Source: Hydrogenophaga sp. PBL-H3 (GTDB taxonomy: Bacteria > Pseudomonadota > Gammaproteobacteria > Burkholderiales > Burkholderiaceae_C). Taken from it: a stretch of DNA of 64,000 bases. Within the stretch, counting starts at the first letter, position 1. Each line of letters opens with the position of its first letter. Positions 9,121 to 18,266 of this stretch are shown one piece after another. The notes below the pieces were generated by a model. That model saw nothing but the letters and a program-made list of their open reading frames with translations. It was not told the DNA's origin and searched no databases. The position numbers were made by a program, and so were the translations under genes. Location of the stretch: positions 40,809 to 104,808 of the forward strand of contig NZ_CP044974.1 of NCBI RefSeq assembly GCF_010104355.1. The letters are read 5' to 3'.

Positions 9121-10728
9121 GGGGGTGCGGATAAAAACTTGGACTGGTTTTATGCCGCAAGTCCAAGGCTCACCCGGTATTCGATGGGGCTGAGAGAGCC
9201 AAGGGAGATCTTGATCCGCTTCTCGTTGTACCAGCGGATGTACGAGTCGACCACTTCAATGAACTGCTCGATGGTCGTGCCCTTCCAGTCCCGAGGATAG
9301 AACAGTTCGTTTTTGAGGCGACCGAAGAAGCCTTCGCAAGCCGCATTGTCCGGAGAACAGGCCTTGCGGGACATCGAGCGGATGAGGTTGGCATCGCTCA
9401 TTCTTGATAGCCAGCCTGGCCAGCGATAGTGGCCGCCGCGGTCGGAGTGGACCACAGGCCGGTCAGCGGTGTCCGTCACCGTCTCGATGGCTGCATCCAG
9501 CATGGTATTGACCAGCTCAGCGTCGGGGCTCGTGCCAATGGTCCAGCTCACCACCATGCCGTCGAAGCAATCGATGATCGGCGACAGGTAAACCTTGCCG
9601 GCGGGGATCTGGAACTCTGTGATGTCCGTGAGCCACTTCTCATTGGGTGCCGCAGCCTGGAAGTCGCGGTTGATGATGTTCTCTGGTGCTGGACTGATCT
9701 CCCCCAGGTACGAGGCGTATCTGCGCTTCTTGTGCATTGGAACAACCAGGCGCTCCTGCTTCATCAGCCGCTGCACCACCTTCTCCGAGATGTTGACCTG
9801 CTGCCTGGTCAGCGAGGCCTGTAGCCTGCGGTAGCCGTAGCAACGGTGGTTCGACTCGAAGATCTCGGTGATGGACTGACGCACTTGGAGGTACTTGTCA
9901 CCCACCGCTGCGCGGGCCCGATGGTAGAAGTACGAGCTACGTGCAAGACCCAACTGTCCAAGGAGCTCTGGCAAGTCATAGTGCTCCTTGAGGGCGTCAA
10001 TCAGCAGTGTCTTCTCCCGGTTGGACAGGAGCTGCAGATCGACGCCCAGGCCTTTTTTTAACAGTTCATTGGCCTTGTTCAAGAGGTCCTGCTCAAGGCG
10101 CAGTTGCCTGACTTCGCGGCGCAACGCATCAACCTCGCGCTCGAGCTCGTCGCGCTCTTGAGCCCGTGGGGACTGATTGGTGTGTTTCATGGATGCGGGT
10201 GCCTCACGTCCCAGAAGCTGGTTCTTCCAGTTGTACAACGTCGGCCTGCTCACACCAAGCTTCTGAGCAACCACCTGCGCACTTCCCTCACGAGTGCACA
10301 GTTCGAGGACCGCCAGCTTCTTCAGTTGCGGCGGCCGAGGTGCACTGACGGCCCTGCCGACAACGCGCTGCCGGGAGTTGGGGTCCAGTTCATCAATCCA
10401 GGCACGCAGCAAATCGCGGCACGGATAGCCCAACGCCTTGACCGTGGAGGCGATGCAGCGCCCGTGCTCGGCGTAGTGTTTGACAGCCTGCTCCTTCTGA
10501 GTTTGAGAATACTTCGGCTTTGAGCGCACGTAGCCGGACGACAGGTCCAGGCGCCGCTCGTACTCCTCATGCCAGCTCTTCAAAGAGTTCTTCGTCGGGT
10601 AGCCCAACTGGCGGATAGTCGCCCCGGTGCGCTTGCCCAGCTTGATGTAGAGCGTGACCGCTCGGATGCGGTCTTCATATGAATACATGAACTACTTTCA
10701 GGTAGTCCAAGTTTTCCGCCGCACCCCC
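9121..10728 (-). mobile_element. IS3-family element with a single long transposase ORF
   Basis: About 1,608 bp with terminal inverted repeats GGGGGTGCGGATAAAAACTT (9121) and AAGTTTTCCGCCGCACCCCC (ending 10728). One uninterrupted 512-codon transposase frame fills it on the minus strand. It directly abuts the orphan IS21 end at 9120. No clear target duplication is seen. Confidence 0.85.
9150..10688 (-). CDS. IS3-family transposase, one-frame type
   Basis: 512 residues combining what is usually split into OrfA and OrfB. There are two N-terminal helix-turn-helix repeats (YSYEDRIRAVTLYIKLGKR and KEQAVKHYAEHGR), a third (AQVVAQKLGVSRPTLYNW), a coiled coil (ELEREVDALRREVRQLRLEQ), then the HTH_21/rve core with TDITEFQIP (first Asp), VVHSDRGGHYR (second Asp) and AACEGFFGRLKNELF (Glu). 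No frameshift is needed. It is likely functional unless the ends are damaged. Confidence 0.9.
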   Translation of the reverse strand: MYSYEDRIRAVTLYIKLGKRTGATIRQLGYPTKNSLKSWHEEYERRLDLSSGYVRSKPKYSQTQKEQAVKHYAEHGRCIASTVKALGYPCRDLLRAWIDELDPNSRQRVVGRAVSAPRPPQLKKLAVLELCTREGSAQVVAQKLGVSRPTLYNWKNQLLGREAPASMKHTNQSPRAQERDELEREVDALRREVRQLRLEQDLLNKANELLKKGLGVDLQLLSNREKTLLIDALKEHYDLPELLGQLGLARSSYFYHRARAAVGDKYLQVRQSITEIFESNHRCYGYRRLQASLTRQQVNISEKVVQRLMKQERLVVPMHKKRRYASYLGEISPAPENIINRDFQAAAPNEKWLTDITEFQIPAGKVYLSPIIDCFDGMVVSWTIGTSPDAELVNTMLDAAIETVTDTADRPVVHSDRGGHYRWPGWLSRMSDANLIRSMSRKACSPDNAACEGFFGRLKNELFYPRDWKGTTIEQFIEVVDSYIRWYNEKRIKISLGSLSPIEYRVSLGLAA

Positions 10729-10831
10729 AACGGGTCAAATTTCGGCCGGCGCCTGGAGTGAACCCCTGTGGCTGGACCACGGGGCAAATCAGAACTGATA
10801 CGCTGACCGGGCCTTCAACCAGGAGAAGGTC

Positions 10832-11194
10832 ATGTCATCAAGAGGTCCATACCGGCGCCACGCGCCGGAGTTCAAGATTCAGCTATGCCAGGACATTCGC
10901 AGCGGTGCCATCGGCCGGCGCGATGCGGCGAAGAAGTACACCCTGTCGACCAACCTGATTCAGCTCTGGCTGACGCAGTACGACCGGGGAGAGCTGAGCA
11001 CCGAAGAGGCTGAGGCATCGGTCATCACGGAATACGAGGCCAAGATCGCGGCCCTCGAACGCAAGGTCGGCCAGCTCACCATGGAGCTCGACCTTGTCAA
11101 AAAAACTCCACGCCTTCGCCTCGTGAGCGACAACGAGAACTTATCAATCGTCACCGGCCCGAAGCCTGCTCCATTCGACGGGGGTGCCAAGTGA
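10832..11194 (+). CDS. IS3-family transposase OrfA (copy 2)
   Basis: Identical in translation to the OrfA of copy 1: N-terminal helix-turn-helix and leucine zipper. The slippery A7 run is at 11099-11105. A -1 shift there enters the frame of OrfB, which is open from 11101, giving a single OrfAB transposase. Confidence 0.9.
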   Translation: MSSRGPYRRHAPEFKIQLCQDIRSGAIGRRDAAKKYTLSTNLIQLWLTQYDRGELSTEEAEASVITEYEAKIAALERKVGQLTMELDLVKKTPRLRLVSDNENLSIVTGPKPAPFDGGAK

Positions 11195-11988
11195 TCGATC
11201 TTCCGCGCAGCACGTTCTACTACCGGTCGACGGCAGTGGACGAAGATTTGGGAGACGCCCGGCTCGCCGAGTTGATTGGGTCCATCCAGGACGAGGTGCC
11301 AGGCTACGGCTACCGGCGCGTGACACACGAATTGCGCCGCCGCGGCCATGTGGTCAATCACAAGCGGGTCGCACGCGTGATGAGGGCCCAAGGCCTGGGC
11401 ATCAAGCTTCGCAGGCGATTCGTTCGAACCACCGACAGCAAGCACGATTCGCCGATCTTCCCGAACCTTTATCGCAACGTCATCCCGACGCGGCCGAACG
11501 AGGTCTGGGTCGCCGACTTCACCTACATCCGCATCGCTTCGGGGTTTTGCTACCTGGCCGCGATTCTGGATGCTTGTAGCCGCAAGGTGGTGGGCTACGC
11601 GATCTCGCGCAACATCGACACGACGCTGGCTCTGGCCGCATTGCGATCTGCAGTGGAGGACCGACAACCTCCGGCTGGCTGCATCTTTCACACGGACAGG
11701 GGATCGCAATATGCAAGTGAAACCTATCGCAGGGCCCTGCAGGAAGCCGGGCTGCGCGGGTCGATGAGCTCGCCCGGCAATCCGTACCACAATGCGCAGG
11801 CCGAGAGCTTCATGAAGACGCTCAAGGTCGAGGACGTCTACATCGGCGGCTACGAGACCTTCAGTGATGTCGCCAGCCGGCTTCCACGGTTCATTGAAGA
11901 GGTCTACAACGCAAAGCGGCTTCACTCGGCGCTCGGTTATCTTCCACCCAACGAATTCGAATCCCAGCTTGCTCGGAAGGCGGCTTAG
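11191..11988 (+). CDS. IS3-family transposase OrfB (copy 2)
   Basis: Identical in translation to OrfB of copy 1, with the D, D and E motifs [15 protein letters not shown] and AQAESFMK. The listed start is the GTG overlapping the OrfA stop (GTGA at 11191). The preceding 90 bases are also open in this frame, so this is probably the 3' part of the frameshift fusion. Confidence 0.9.
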   Translation: MIDLPRSTFYYRSTAVDEDLGDARLAELIGSIQDEVPGYGYRRVTHELRRRGHVVNHKRVARVMRAQGLGIKLRRRFVRTTDSKHDSPIFPNLYRNVIPTRPNEVWVADFTYIRIASGFCYLAAILDACSRKVVGYAISRNIDTTLALAALRSAVEDRQPPAGCIFHTDRGSQYASETYRRALQEAGLRGSMSSPGNPYHNAQAESFMKTLKVEDVYIGGYETFSDVASRLPRFIEEVYNAKRLHSALGYLPPNEFESQLARKAA

Positions 11989-12029
11989 TTCGCATGAGCC
12001 CCGTGGTCCAGCCACAGGGGTTCACTCCA

Positions 12030-12236
12030 GCCAACACCCAGGGGATCGTCCAGCTTGCGCTGCCCATCGTTTCGGATGCGCTGAACGCCGGGCAACTTGC
12101 CCTCGTGCTGGACCAATTCCCGTTGGCGCCACGCTGGGTCAAGATCATGGTCCCCTCGGCTCGCCTGGAGTTGGTTCGGGTCAAACTCCTTTTCGACGGA
12201 ATGGCGGCGCAGATGATGTCCGCGGAACCCGTGTAA
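12030..12236 (+). pseudogene. LysR-type regulator, C-terminal remnant
   Basis: After the IS3 right end the frame reads ANTQGIVQLALPIVSDA, then AGQLALVLDQFPLAPRW and MVPSARLELVRVKLLFDG to a TAA. This matches the pattern of the last ~60 residues of LysR substrate-binding domains (leu-val-leu, then pro-x-ser-x-arg, then a final amphipathic helix). The DNA-binding and most of the effector domain are missing, removed by the IS3 insertion. The call rests on pattern only. Confidence 0.5.
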
Positions 12237-13034
12237 GCGCGCACGCTCATTTCCTTCCTTCACTCGACGCGACGCTGCGTCTGGGCCTGGATCGGGCTTT
12301 AAAGAATTCCGCTGCCGCTGCTTGCCCAACGGACTCTCGTTCAATGTCATGACGTCGCCGCGACGCAGGAAGACCGGAATCGGCTTGACGCAGAGACAAC
12401 GCCATCGGGCGTGTAAATGATCACGACGCCCGGACAGCAAGGTCATGAGCTAGCGCAGGCCGTGTCGAACAAAATGCCCTGCTGATCGGGCACCTCGTCC
12501 TTCGTCATCGGCCAAAGCACCGATGGCGAGGCGAGGCGAAGGCGAAGGCAAAGGCAAAGGCAAAGGCAAAGGCAAAGGCAAAGGCAAAGGCAAAGGCAAG
12601 AGTTTCAATGGCATCGGACTTTAGGCAAGGCGTCATTGTTGTTGCCGTTTGATGGCCCTTACTGTCTCAGTCCCGTCCTGCGAGCCAGGAAGCCATCGCG
12701 ATGACAAGGCCGCGCTTCTATTGCGGGCAAACTCCGGTGAACCAAAGAGCAGCGCAGCCGCTGCCATGTGGAGCGCGGATGCATAGCAATTTGGCGTCGC
12801 TTTGTCCGCCGCGCTGGCGAAGCAGGCAACGACCGTCCGCACGCTGTTCTGCAGCCTTTCGGTGAGGCGGCAGCTGCCAGCAGCCAGCAGCCAGCAGGCC
12901 AGGAAGCGCTCGCACATCGTGCAGACTCGCGCCCCCGAAGTACCGCCATTCAAAGAGATTCGCTCGAACGGGTCGGAGAAGGGTTCGATAAGTTGCGCGT
13001 TATGGTGCCCAAGTCCGATGGTTGTTCTGGGGGT
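12237..13034. other. no gene recognised; contains a hexanucleotide repeat
   Basis: About 800 bp between the LysR remnant and the recombinase, with no convincing frame. It contains the GGCAAA tandem repeat (12535-12600) and short CCAGCAG repeats near 12880-12905. It could hold the recombinase's own attachment site, but no diagnostic core is visible. Confidence 0.4.
12535..12600 (+). repeat. GGCAAA hexanucleotide tandem repeat
   Basis: Eleven 6-bp units: two GGCGAA, eight GGCAAA and a final GGCAAG. They sit inside a 33-codon frame (ATG 12523 to TAG 12622-12624) that would encode a Gly-Lys repeat peptide. The period is three-frame neutral, so it would change length without frameshifts. I doubt the peptide is made. 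Confidence 0.85.
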
Positions 13035-14975
13035 TCAGCTATGGGGACGCTTCCAAAACCCCCGCATCGCCCGCAACCTCTCATCGCGTTCCGTCGTGAG
13101 GTACATCGACGTCGTCCCGATCGACGCATGCCCCAGGTTGTTCTGCACGATCTGGATCGGCACCGGTCGCTGCCCTCCCCTGCCGTGCAATGCGTGCGAG
13201 GCGTGGGAATGGCGAAGCCAATGGGAGCTGGCCTTTCGAAGGCGCTCGCCATCCTCCCCGCCTACGCCGTCGGCCACCTGCGCAAGAAAATTCTTCATGG
13301 CCTGGTAAAGCCCCGAGGCCGACCAGGCAGAGGGTCGCTCGAGCCCCGCTTCAAACCGTGCCATCACGTGGATGCCTCGATTGCTCGGCGCGGTGACCGC
13401 GCGCTCCAGGCCGAATCGGCCCAGCTCATCAGCGAGTTCGTCAACCAGCTCATGCGGCACCGGCACTTGGCGGACCCTCGCGCCCTTGCCCACCACCGTG
13501 AGCATCCAGTCGGTCGCGGTCGAGCCATCGACATCGCGGTACGCGACCCGCTCGAGGTCCTCGCACTTCACATGCGTGATTTCGGCGAGTCGCAGCCCGG
13601 TGGCATACAGCCACCGCATGCCGCGCCGAAGTCGCCGCGCGGCTTCCGTGTCGACCTGGCGCTCGAGCATGGCGTCGAGGTGGTCCCACTGCGTGAACGT
13701 CAAGGTTCGGTTGGAGCCCAGCGGCCGCAGGGGTTGGACCGGCATCGCCAGGGCCGCGAACGGGTTGCCCGTCACATAGCCCTGGCTCACCAGAAAACCG
13801 AACAGGCTTCTGAGAATGTTCAGCGCATGCCGCAGCGCAGCCGGTGCCAACGGTCCCTCGAAGGGCCGCCACAGCGGCGACCAGCGTTGGCGATGCCGCG
13901 GCCCGCACCAGGACGCCGGCGGGTTCTGCAGGAAGTCCCGGAACGCCGGGGCGTCTTCCACGGCCAATGAAGACAGCGCCTTGTTCCGCTCGAGGACAGC
14001 CCACAGCAACAGCCGCTCCGCTTCCCGGCGATACGCGCGCTGCGTGGCGGTGAGCTCGCCGTCTTTCGTCCCTCGCCCTTTCGAAGTCAGCCAGGCACCG
14101 ATGGCCGCATAGTCGTCGGCGGCCACAAGCAGGCATTTTTCAGGCGGTGCACGGAATCGGCCCGCGGAGCCGTCAAGCTCCGACGGCACCACGAATTTTT
14201 CCAAGGGCCGAAGGGCCGTCGCCGCCGGCAGCACTTCGGTCAGCGAATCAAAAGTCAAATCCGATCGCCGCTGCGCCGCATGTGCACCGACGCGCAAGCC
14301 CAGCGCCGTCTCGTGGGTCTGCAGCCATTCGAGGATGCGCGAGGCCTTGCGCTCCCCCACGCCGGGCACCTGAACCCACCAGCGAGCGCCGACGCCATTC
14401 ATGTGCTCCACGAGATCGAACAGCGTGTTCAATTTCGCGCGCTCGAGGCGCCCCGCAAGCCGAGGGTTCAGCCAAGCCCCCACCCGATCGCCCGGTCGGG
14501 GGTCTTGAGCGACAAGGTTTTGAAGCCACTGCAGTGCCTCGAGTTGCCGCGCGATGATGCGCCCGCGACGCGTGGGGGACGAAGCGCCCTGCCCTGCCCT
14601 GCCCCCGCCAGCTTTGCCAGTGCGCGGGTACGCCTCTTCATAGGCCTGGAGCTGCTCGTCTTCGGAGAACTCTTCCATCCCCTGCGCGAGCGCGAACTCG
14701 GCCAAGGTCGGTTGCGCAGGTGCTGCGCTGAAGCGTTCCGGATCGAGCCGCAGCAGCCGGGCGGTGCCCGGCTTGTTTTCGCGTTCGGCGGCCGCCGCGA
14801 ACGCATCCTGGATCCAGGCGATCGTCCGGCGGACGGTCCGCAAATCCGTGTGTTCACCTTCGACGCGCAGATATCGGTCCCAGCTCGCGCGCTCGTCGAC
14901 GCCCTGGGACAGCGCCCGCATGAAGGCGAAGTGGCTGCTGTCGAGTTTTCGGGGAGGCGGCGGGGGCTTGCGCAT
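13035..14975 (-). CDS. tyrosine recombinase (phage-integrase family), long form
   Basis: 646 residues. The C-terminal third is a tyrosine recombinase catalytic domain: Arg in YATGLRLAEITH (~residue 457), the HxxR box in SHWLRHSHASH (~587), LGHASIGTTSMYL with the nucleophile Tyr (~627). A SAM-like core-binding domain precedes it (~residues 315-410). The first ~300 residues are an extra N-terminal region including a helix-hairpin-helix-like stretch (VPGVGERKASRILEWL). Such long integrases occur on Burkholderiales plasmids and islands. It may resolve dimers or mobilise this region; substrate unknown. Confidence 0.85.
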   Translation of the reverse strand: MRKPPPPPRKLDSSHFAFMRALSQGVDERASWDRYLRVEGEHTDLRTVRRTIAWIQDAFAAAAERENKPGTARLLRLDPERFSAAPAQPTLAEFALAQGMEEFSEDEQLQAYEEAYPRTGKAGGGRAGQGASSPTRRGRIIARQLEALQWLQNLVAQDPRPGDRVGAWLNPRLAGRLERAKLNTLFDLVEHMNGVGARWWVQVPGVGERKASRILEWLQTHETALGLRVGAHAAQRRSDLTFDSLTEVLPAATALRPLEKFVVPSELDGSAGRFRAPPEKCLLVAADDYAAIGAWLTSKGRGTKDGELTATQRAYRREAERLLLWAVLERNKALSSLAVEDAPAFRDFLQNPPASWCGPRHRQRWSPLWRPFEGPLAPAALRHALNILRSLFGFLVSQGYVTGNPFAALAMPVQPLRPLGSNRTLTFTQWDHLDAMLERQVDTEAARRLRRGMRWLYATGLRLAEITHVKCEDLERVAYRDVDGSTATDWMLTVVGKGARVRQVPVPHELVDELADELGRFGLERAVTAPSNRGIHVMARFEAGLERPSAWSASGLYQAMKNFLAQVADGVGGEDGERLRKASSHWLRHSHASHALHGRGGQRPVPIQIVQNNLGHASIGTTSMYLTTERDERLRAMRGFWKRPHS

Positions 14976-14984
14976 GGCGCGGGG

Positions 14985-15242
14985 TCAGGTCGTGGCGCGC
15001 GGCGTTTTTGAAGCGGCCCAGAATTTCCACCAGGGCCGCGACGGCGTCACGGGGTCTGGCAGCTGCGCGACCTGGCTGGCCCGCAGGCGTTGGCGGTGCG
15101 CAACCTCCAAGGCATGCGCGATACCGTGGGCCTTCCGATCGCCGCGCAAGGCCTGGGCACGCCAGGCCACCGCGAGTTGCTCGAGTTGAGCGTCATCGAG
15201 ACTGTCGAGCTGCGAAGGCGTGGGAAGGTTGCTGTGTGCCAT
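14985..15242 (-). CDS. hypothetical protein, 85 aa, upstream of the recombinase
   Basis: A small protein encoded just upstream of the recombinase on the same strand, with only ~9 bp between them, so probably one transcript. It starts MAHSNLPTPSQLDSLDDAQLEQLAVAWRAQALRG, an acidic helix, and ends in a Trp-rich basic tail (RPWWKFWAASK). No known motif. The gene order suggests an accessory role with the recombinase, but this is inference. Confidence 0.65.
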   Translation of the reverse strand: MAHSNLPTPSQLDSLDDAQLEQLAVAWRAQALRGDRKAHGIAHALEVAHRQRLRASQVAQLPDPVTPSRPWWKFWAASKTPRATT

Positions 15243-15540
15243 CGGATGGGCGGGACGATTAAAAGCTGGACATCATGCGGTGCAACGCTGCGAGCCCCGG
15301 CCCACAAGGGCACGAAATTGCATCTTACTAAATTTACTTATCATCAATGCGATTTTGTGATGCTCCGAGCCGTGCTTTGGGAGAAGCTCTTTTTAAGTCG
15401 TTGATTTCAATGGAGTTTTTGCGCTCGCGAAGTTGGAATGAGATATGCCCGTCCAGAGGCGGGCTCCCCATTTCACTGCCGTGGACGCTGCGGGGAGTCC
15501 CCCCTTTCCAGCGGCGAATCCCAATTGCTCTCACATTGGT
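15243..15540. other. intergenic region upstream of the recombinase unit
   Basis: About 300 bp with a local AT-rich block (15315-15360) just upstream of the minus-strand recombinase unit, a plausible promoter region. No gene is recognised. IS21 element 2 begins immediately to the right. Confidence 0.5.
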
Positions 15541-15677
15541 CCCGGATGGCCACCCAAAATCCCCCACCCGTGGCCACCTCAAACTCCTCCACCTGAACTG
15601 ATCGGGAGAGGGTTGTAGGCCGGTGCCACCGGCCCCCTTTGGACAGGACGTGAACTGACCTCCCGAGCGAGGAGGTC

Positions 15678-17249
15678 GTGGAGTTGAACGTCTTGAAGCC
15701 AAACAAGAAAACCACCATCCAGACGCTGCTGGCGCGAGGAGCCGGCCAGCGGGAGATTGCCCGCATCACGGGGATCGACCGCAAAACGATCCGCAAGTAC
15801 CAGGCGGCGATGGCCGGCGCAAATTCCTCCGGGGTGGCCACCGGCTCGGCGCCTCTGAAGGAGGGCGAGAAAGCGGCCCAAAATCCCCCACCCCGGCCAC
15901 CGGCGCACACCTCGGCGTGCGAACCCTGGCGCGAGTTCATCCAGGCGCAGCTGCTGCTCAAGCGAAACGCCATGGCGATCTACCAGGACCTGGTGGACGT
16001 CCACGGCTTCGGCCATGGCTACAACAGCGTCAAGCGGTTCGTCGCGCAGCTGCGCTCGCGCGAGCCGGAGCAGTTCGACCGGCTGGAGTTCGCCCCCGGC
16101 GAGGAGGCGCAGGTCGATTACGGCGAGGGCGCGATGACGCTGGATCCGGTCAGCGGCCGCTGGAAGCGCCCGCGGCTGTTCGTGATGACGCTGCGCTACT
16201 CGCGTCGCAGCTTCCGCCGGGTGGTGTGGAAATCCGGCCAGCAGGAGTGGGCCGAGCTGCACGAGCAGGCGTTTCGCTACTTCGGCGGGGTGGTGCGCTA
16301 TGTCGTGCTGGACAACCTCAAGGAAGGTGTGCTCAAGCCCGATCTGTACGAGCCGGAGCTCAACCCGGTGTACGCCTCGCTGCTGGCCCATTACGGCTGC
16401 GTGGCGGACCCGGCACGGGTGCGCGACCCCAACCGCAAGGGCAGCGTGGAAAACGCGATCCAGCACACGCAGGACACGGCGCTCAAGGGCCGGCGGTTCG
16501 ACTCACTGCAGGCACAAAATGAGTTCCTCGAGCGCTGGGAGAGCACATGGGCGGCCAAGCGCATTCACGGGCGCGAGAAGCGCCAGGTGCAGGCCATGTT
16601 CGAGGAGGAGCGTGCCAGTTTGCTGCCGCTGCCGATCACCCGCTTCGCCTTCTTCCGCGAGATGGTGCGCACGGTGTGCGACGACACCACGGTGCGGGTG
16701 GACAGCAGCAATTACGCTGCCCGTCCGGCGGCCATCGGTGCGAAGGTGACGGTGCGCCTGTACGCCCACCTGGTGGAGATCCGGGACCGGCAGACCGGCG
16801 CGCTGTTGCGCACGCACGCGCGCAGCGAACGGCGGGGTGCCACCGTGCTGCCCGAGGACGAGCGGCCGTTCAACCCGAGCCGGCAGACCGAGCTGCTGTG
16901 GAAGCTGGCGCGCGAGATCGGCCCCCATTGCCTGGCGCTGTGCCAGCAGTGGTTTGCTCGCGAAGGACGCGTCGGGCAGCGGCGCATGTGGGGGCTGGTC
17001 GGGCTGGCGCGTCACCATCCGGCGGCGCTGGTGGAGCAGGCCTGCGCGCTGGCGGTGCAGCAGCAGCGCGCCACGCTGAAGGCCATCACGGCCATGGTGG
17101 GCGAGCTAGCCGAGGCGGCAGCCGCCGCGTCGCCTGTGGCGCCGCCATTGACGCAGCGCGACGAGCTGATCCGCGATGCAGCCACGTACGCGGACTTCTT
17201 CGCCGCCGCGACCGGTGGCGTGCCGGTGGCCGGGGAGTGGCTGCAATGA
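15678..17249 (+). CDS. istA: IS21-family transposase IstA (element 2)
   Basis: 523 residues. N-terminal helix-turn-helix (GAGQREIARITGIDRKTIRKYQ), then the rve core with GEEAQVDYGEGAM (first Asp), VVLDNLKEGVLKPD (second Asp) and RKGSVENAIQHTQD (Glu), then the C-terminal beta-barrel (VRVDSSNYAARPAAIGAKVTVRLY). It is clearly divergent from element 1. The stop overlaps the istB start (ATGA at 17246). Confidence 0.93.
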   Translation: MELNVLKPNKKTTIQTLLARGAGQREIARITGIDRKTIRKYQAAMAGANSSGVATGSAPLKEGEKAAQNPPPRPPAHTSACEPWREFIQAQLLLKRNAMAIYQDLVDVHGFGHGYNSVKRFVAQLRSREPEQFDRLEFAPGEEAQVDYGEGAMTLDPVSGRWKRPRLFVMTLRYSRRSFRRVVWKSGQQEWAELHEQAFRYFGGVVRYVVLDNLKEGVLKPDLYEPELNPVYASLLAHYGCVADPARVRDPNRKGSVENAIQHTQDTALKGRRFDSLQAQNEFLERWESTWAAKRIHGREKRQVQAMFEEERASLLPLPITRFAFFREMVRTVCDDTTVRVDSSNYAARPAAIGAKVTVRLYAHLVEIRDRQTGALLRTHARSERRGATVLPEDERPFNPSRQTELLWKLAREIGPHCLALCQQWFAREGRVGQRRMWGLVGLARHHPAALVEQACALAVQQQRATLKAITAMVGELAEAAAAASPVAPPLTQRDELIRDAATYADFFAAATGGVPVAGEWLQ

Positions 17250-18016
17250 GCATGTCGATCGCCGAACTTGAACGCACCCTGGCGCAGCTTCGCCTGTCCG
17301 GGGCGCGCGACACATTGCAGACGCGCCTGGAGCAGGCGCAGGCCTCGCAGATGACGGCGCAGGAGCTGCTGGCGCTGCTGCTGCAAGACGAACTCGATCG
17401 CCGCCAGAGCCGCCTGATCGACAAGCGCTACAAGGACTCGCACCTGGACGAGAAGGTCACGCTGGCCGAGATCGACTGGTCGTTCAACCCGAAGGTGCCG
17501 CGCGCGGCCTGCTTCGAGCTGCAGACGCTCAAGTTCGTCAGCGAGGGCGCCAACGCCCTGTTGATCGGCAAGCCCGGCACGGGCAAGAGCCATGTAGCCA
17601 AGGCGGTGGCCTACCACGCCGTGCAGCAGGGGCTGAAGGTCGCCTATCTGGAGGCCGACACCGACTTCGGCCGCTACGCCTTGGCCGAACCCCGAGAGCG
17701 CGAGCTGATGCTGCAGCGGCTGCTGGCGGCCGACCTCCTGGTGCTGGACGACCTGTTCCTGGCCAAGCGCGTCTCGGAGGTGGCGGCGGAGTTGCTGCAG
17801 ACCCTGGTCCATCAACGGCATCGCCGCCGCGCCAGCGTGCTGGTGACGTCCAACCGGGTGATCCGGGACTGGGGCACCTACCTGGGCGACATGACGATGG
17901 CATCCACCATCCTCGACCGGCTGATGCACCGTTCCCGCCTGCTGGAGTTCGAGGGCAAGAGCTACCGGCTGAAGGAGGCGGCTCAGCGCCTGGCCATCAA
18001 GGCGCCGGCGGACTGA
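17246..18016 (+). CDS. istB: IS21 helper ATPase IstB (element 2)
   Basis: 256 residues from ATG 17246. AAA+ ATPase with Walker A LIGKPGTGKSHVAKA (~residues 106-120) and Walker B LLVLDDLFL. It starts four bases inside istA, as in classic istAB pairs. It partners IstA in target capture. Confidence 0.92.
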   Translation: MSMSIAELERTLAQLRLSGARDTLQTRLEQAQASQMTAQELLALLLQDELDRRQSRLIDKRYKDSHLDEKVTLAEIDWSFNPKVPRAACFELQTLKFVSEGANALLIGKPGTGKSHVAKAVAYHAVQQGLKVAYLEADTDFGRYALAEPRERELMLQRLLAADLLVLDDLFLAKRVSEVAAELLQTLVHQRHRRRASVLVTSNRVIRDWGTYLGDMTMASTILDRLMHRSRLLEFEGKSYRLKEAAQRLAIKAPAD

Positions 18017-18266
18017 CCCTCAGGCGCGCCCGCCGTGGACAAGCCACCCGTCCACAGGACAGGCCTGTGGACGGCCCCTGCGGCGATCGTGGCCTGCCCA
18101 CCGCTCCCCGGCGGCCGCCTCCGGCCTGACGCGCTTCGCTTGCCGAACAGCCGTCAAAGAAGAAAAGACGAGAATCCCCCCGTCCTGGCCTGGAGGAATT
18201 TGCCCGGCCATAGGTGGGGGAGTTTGAGGTGGCCATCCGGGCATTGGTCAGTCGCCCCCGCCGCGG

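Larger units (their letters stand above)
10754..12029 (+). mobile_element. IS3-family element, copy 2
   Basis: The same 1,276-bp element as 5164-6439 in inverted orientation, with termini TGGAGTGAACC at 10754 and GGTTCACTCCA ending 12029. Its right end truncates a LysR-type regulator gene whose C-terminal codons follow immediately. Recombination between the two inverted copies would flip 6440-10753. Confidence 0.9.
15541..18241 (+). mobile_element. IS21-family element 2 (istA-istB)
   Basis: Terminal inverted repeats CCCGGATGGCCACC at 15541 and GGTGGCCATCCGGG ending 18241. Subterminal copies of related motifs (CCCCCACC, GTGGCCACC) recur just inside both ends, as expected of the multiple transposase sites of IS21 elements. 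It encodes intact-looking IstA and IstB and lies between the recombinase promoter region and parB. Confidence 0.85.

Noticed and set aside
12523..12624. A Gly-Lys repeat peptide gene
   Set aside because: Only 33 codons, no ribosome site, entirely made of the hexanucleotide repeat; recorded as a repeat instead.
12768..13970. A 400-codon plus-strand open frame
   Set aside because: Mostly antisense to the tyrosine recombinase; no domain.
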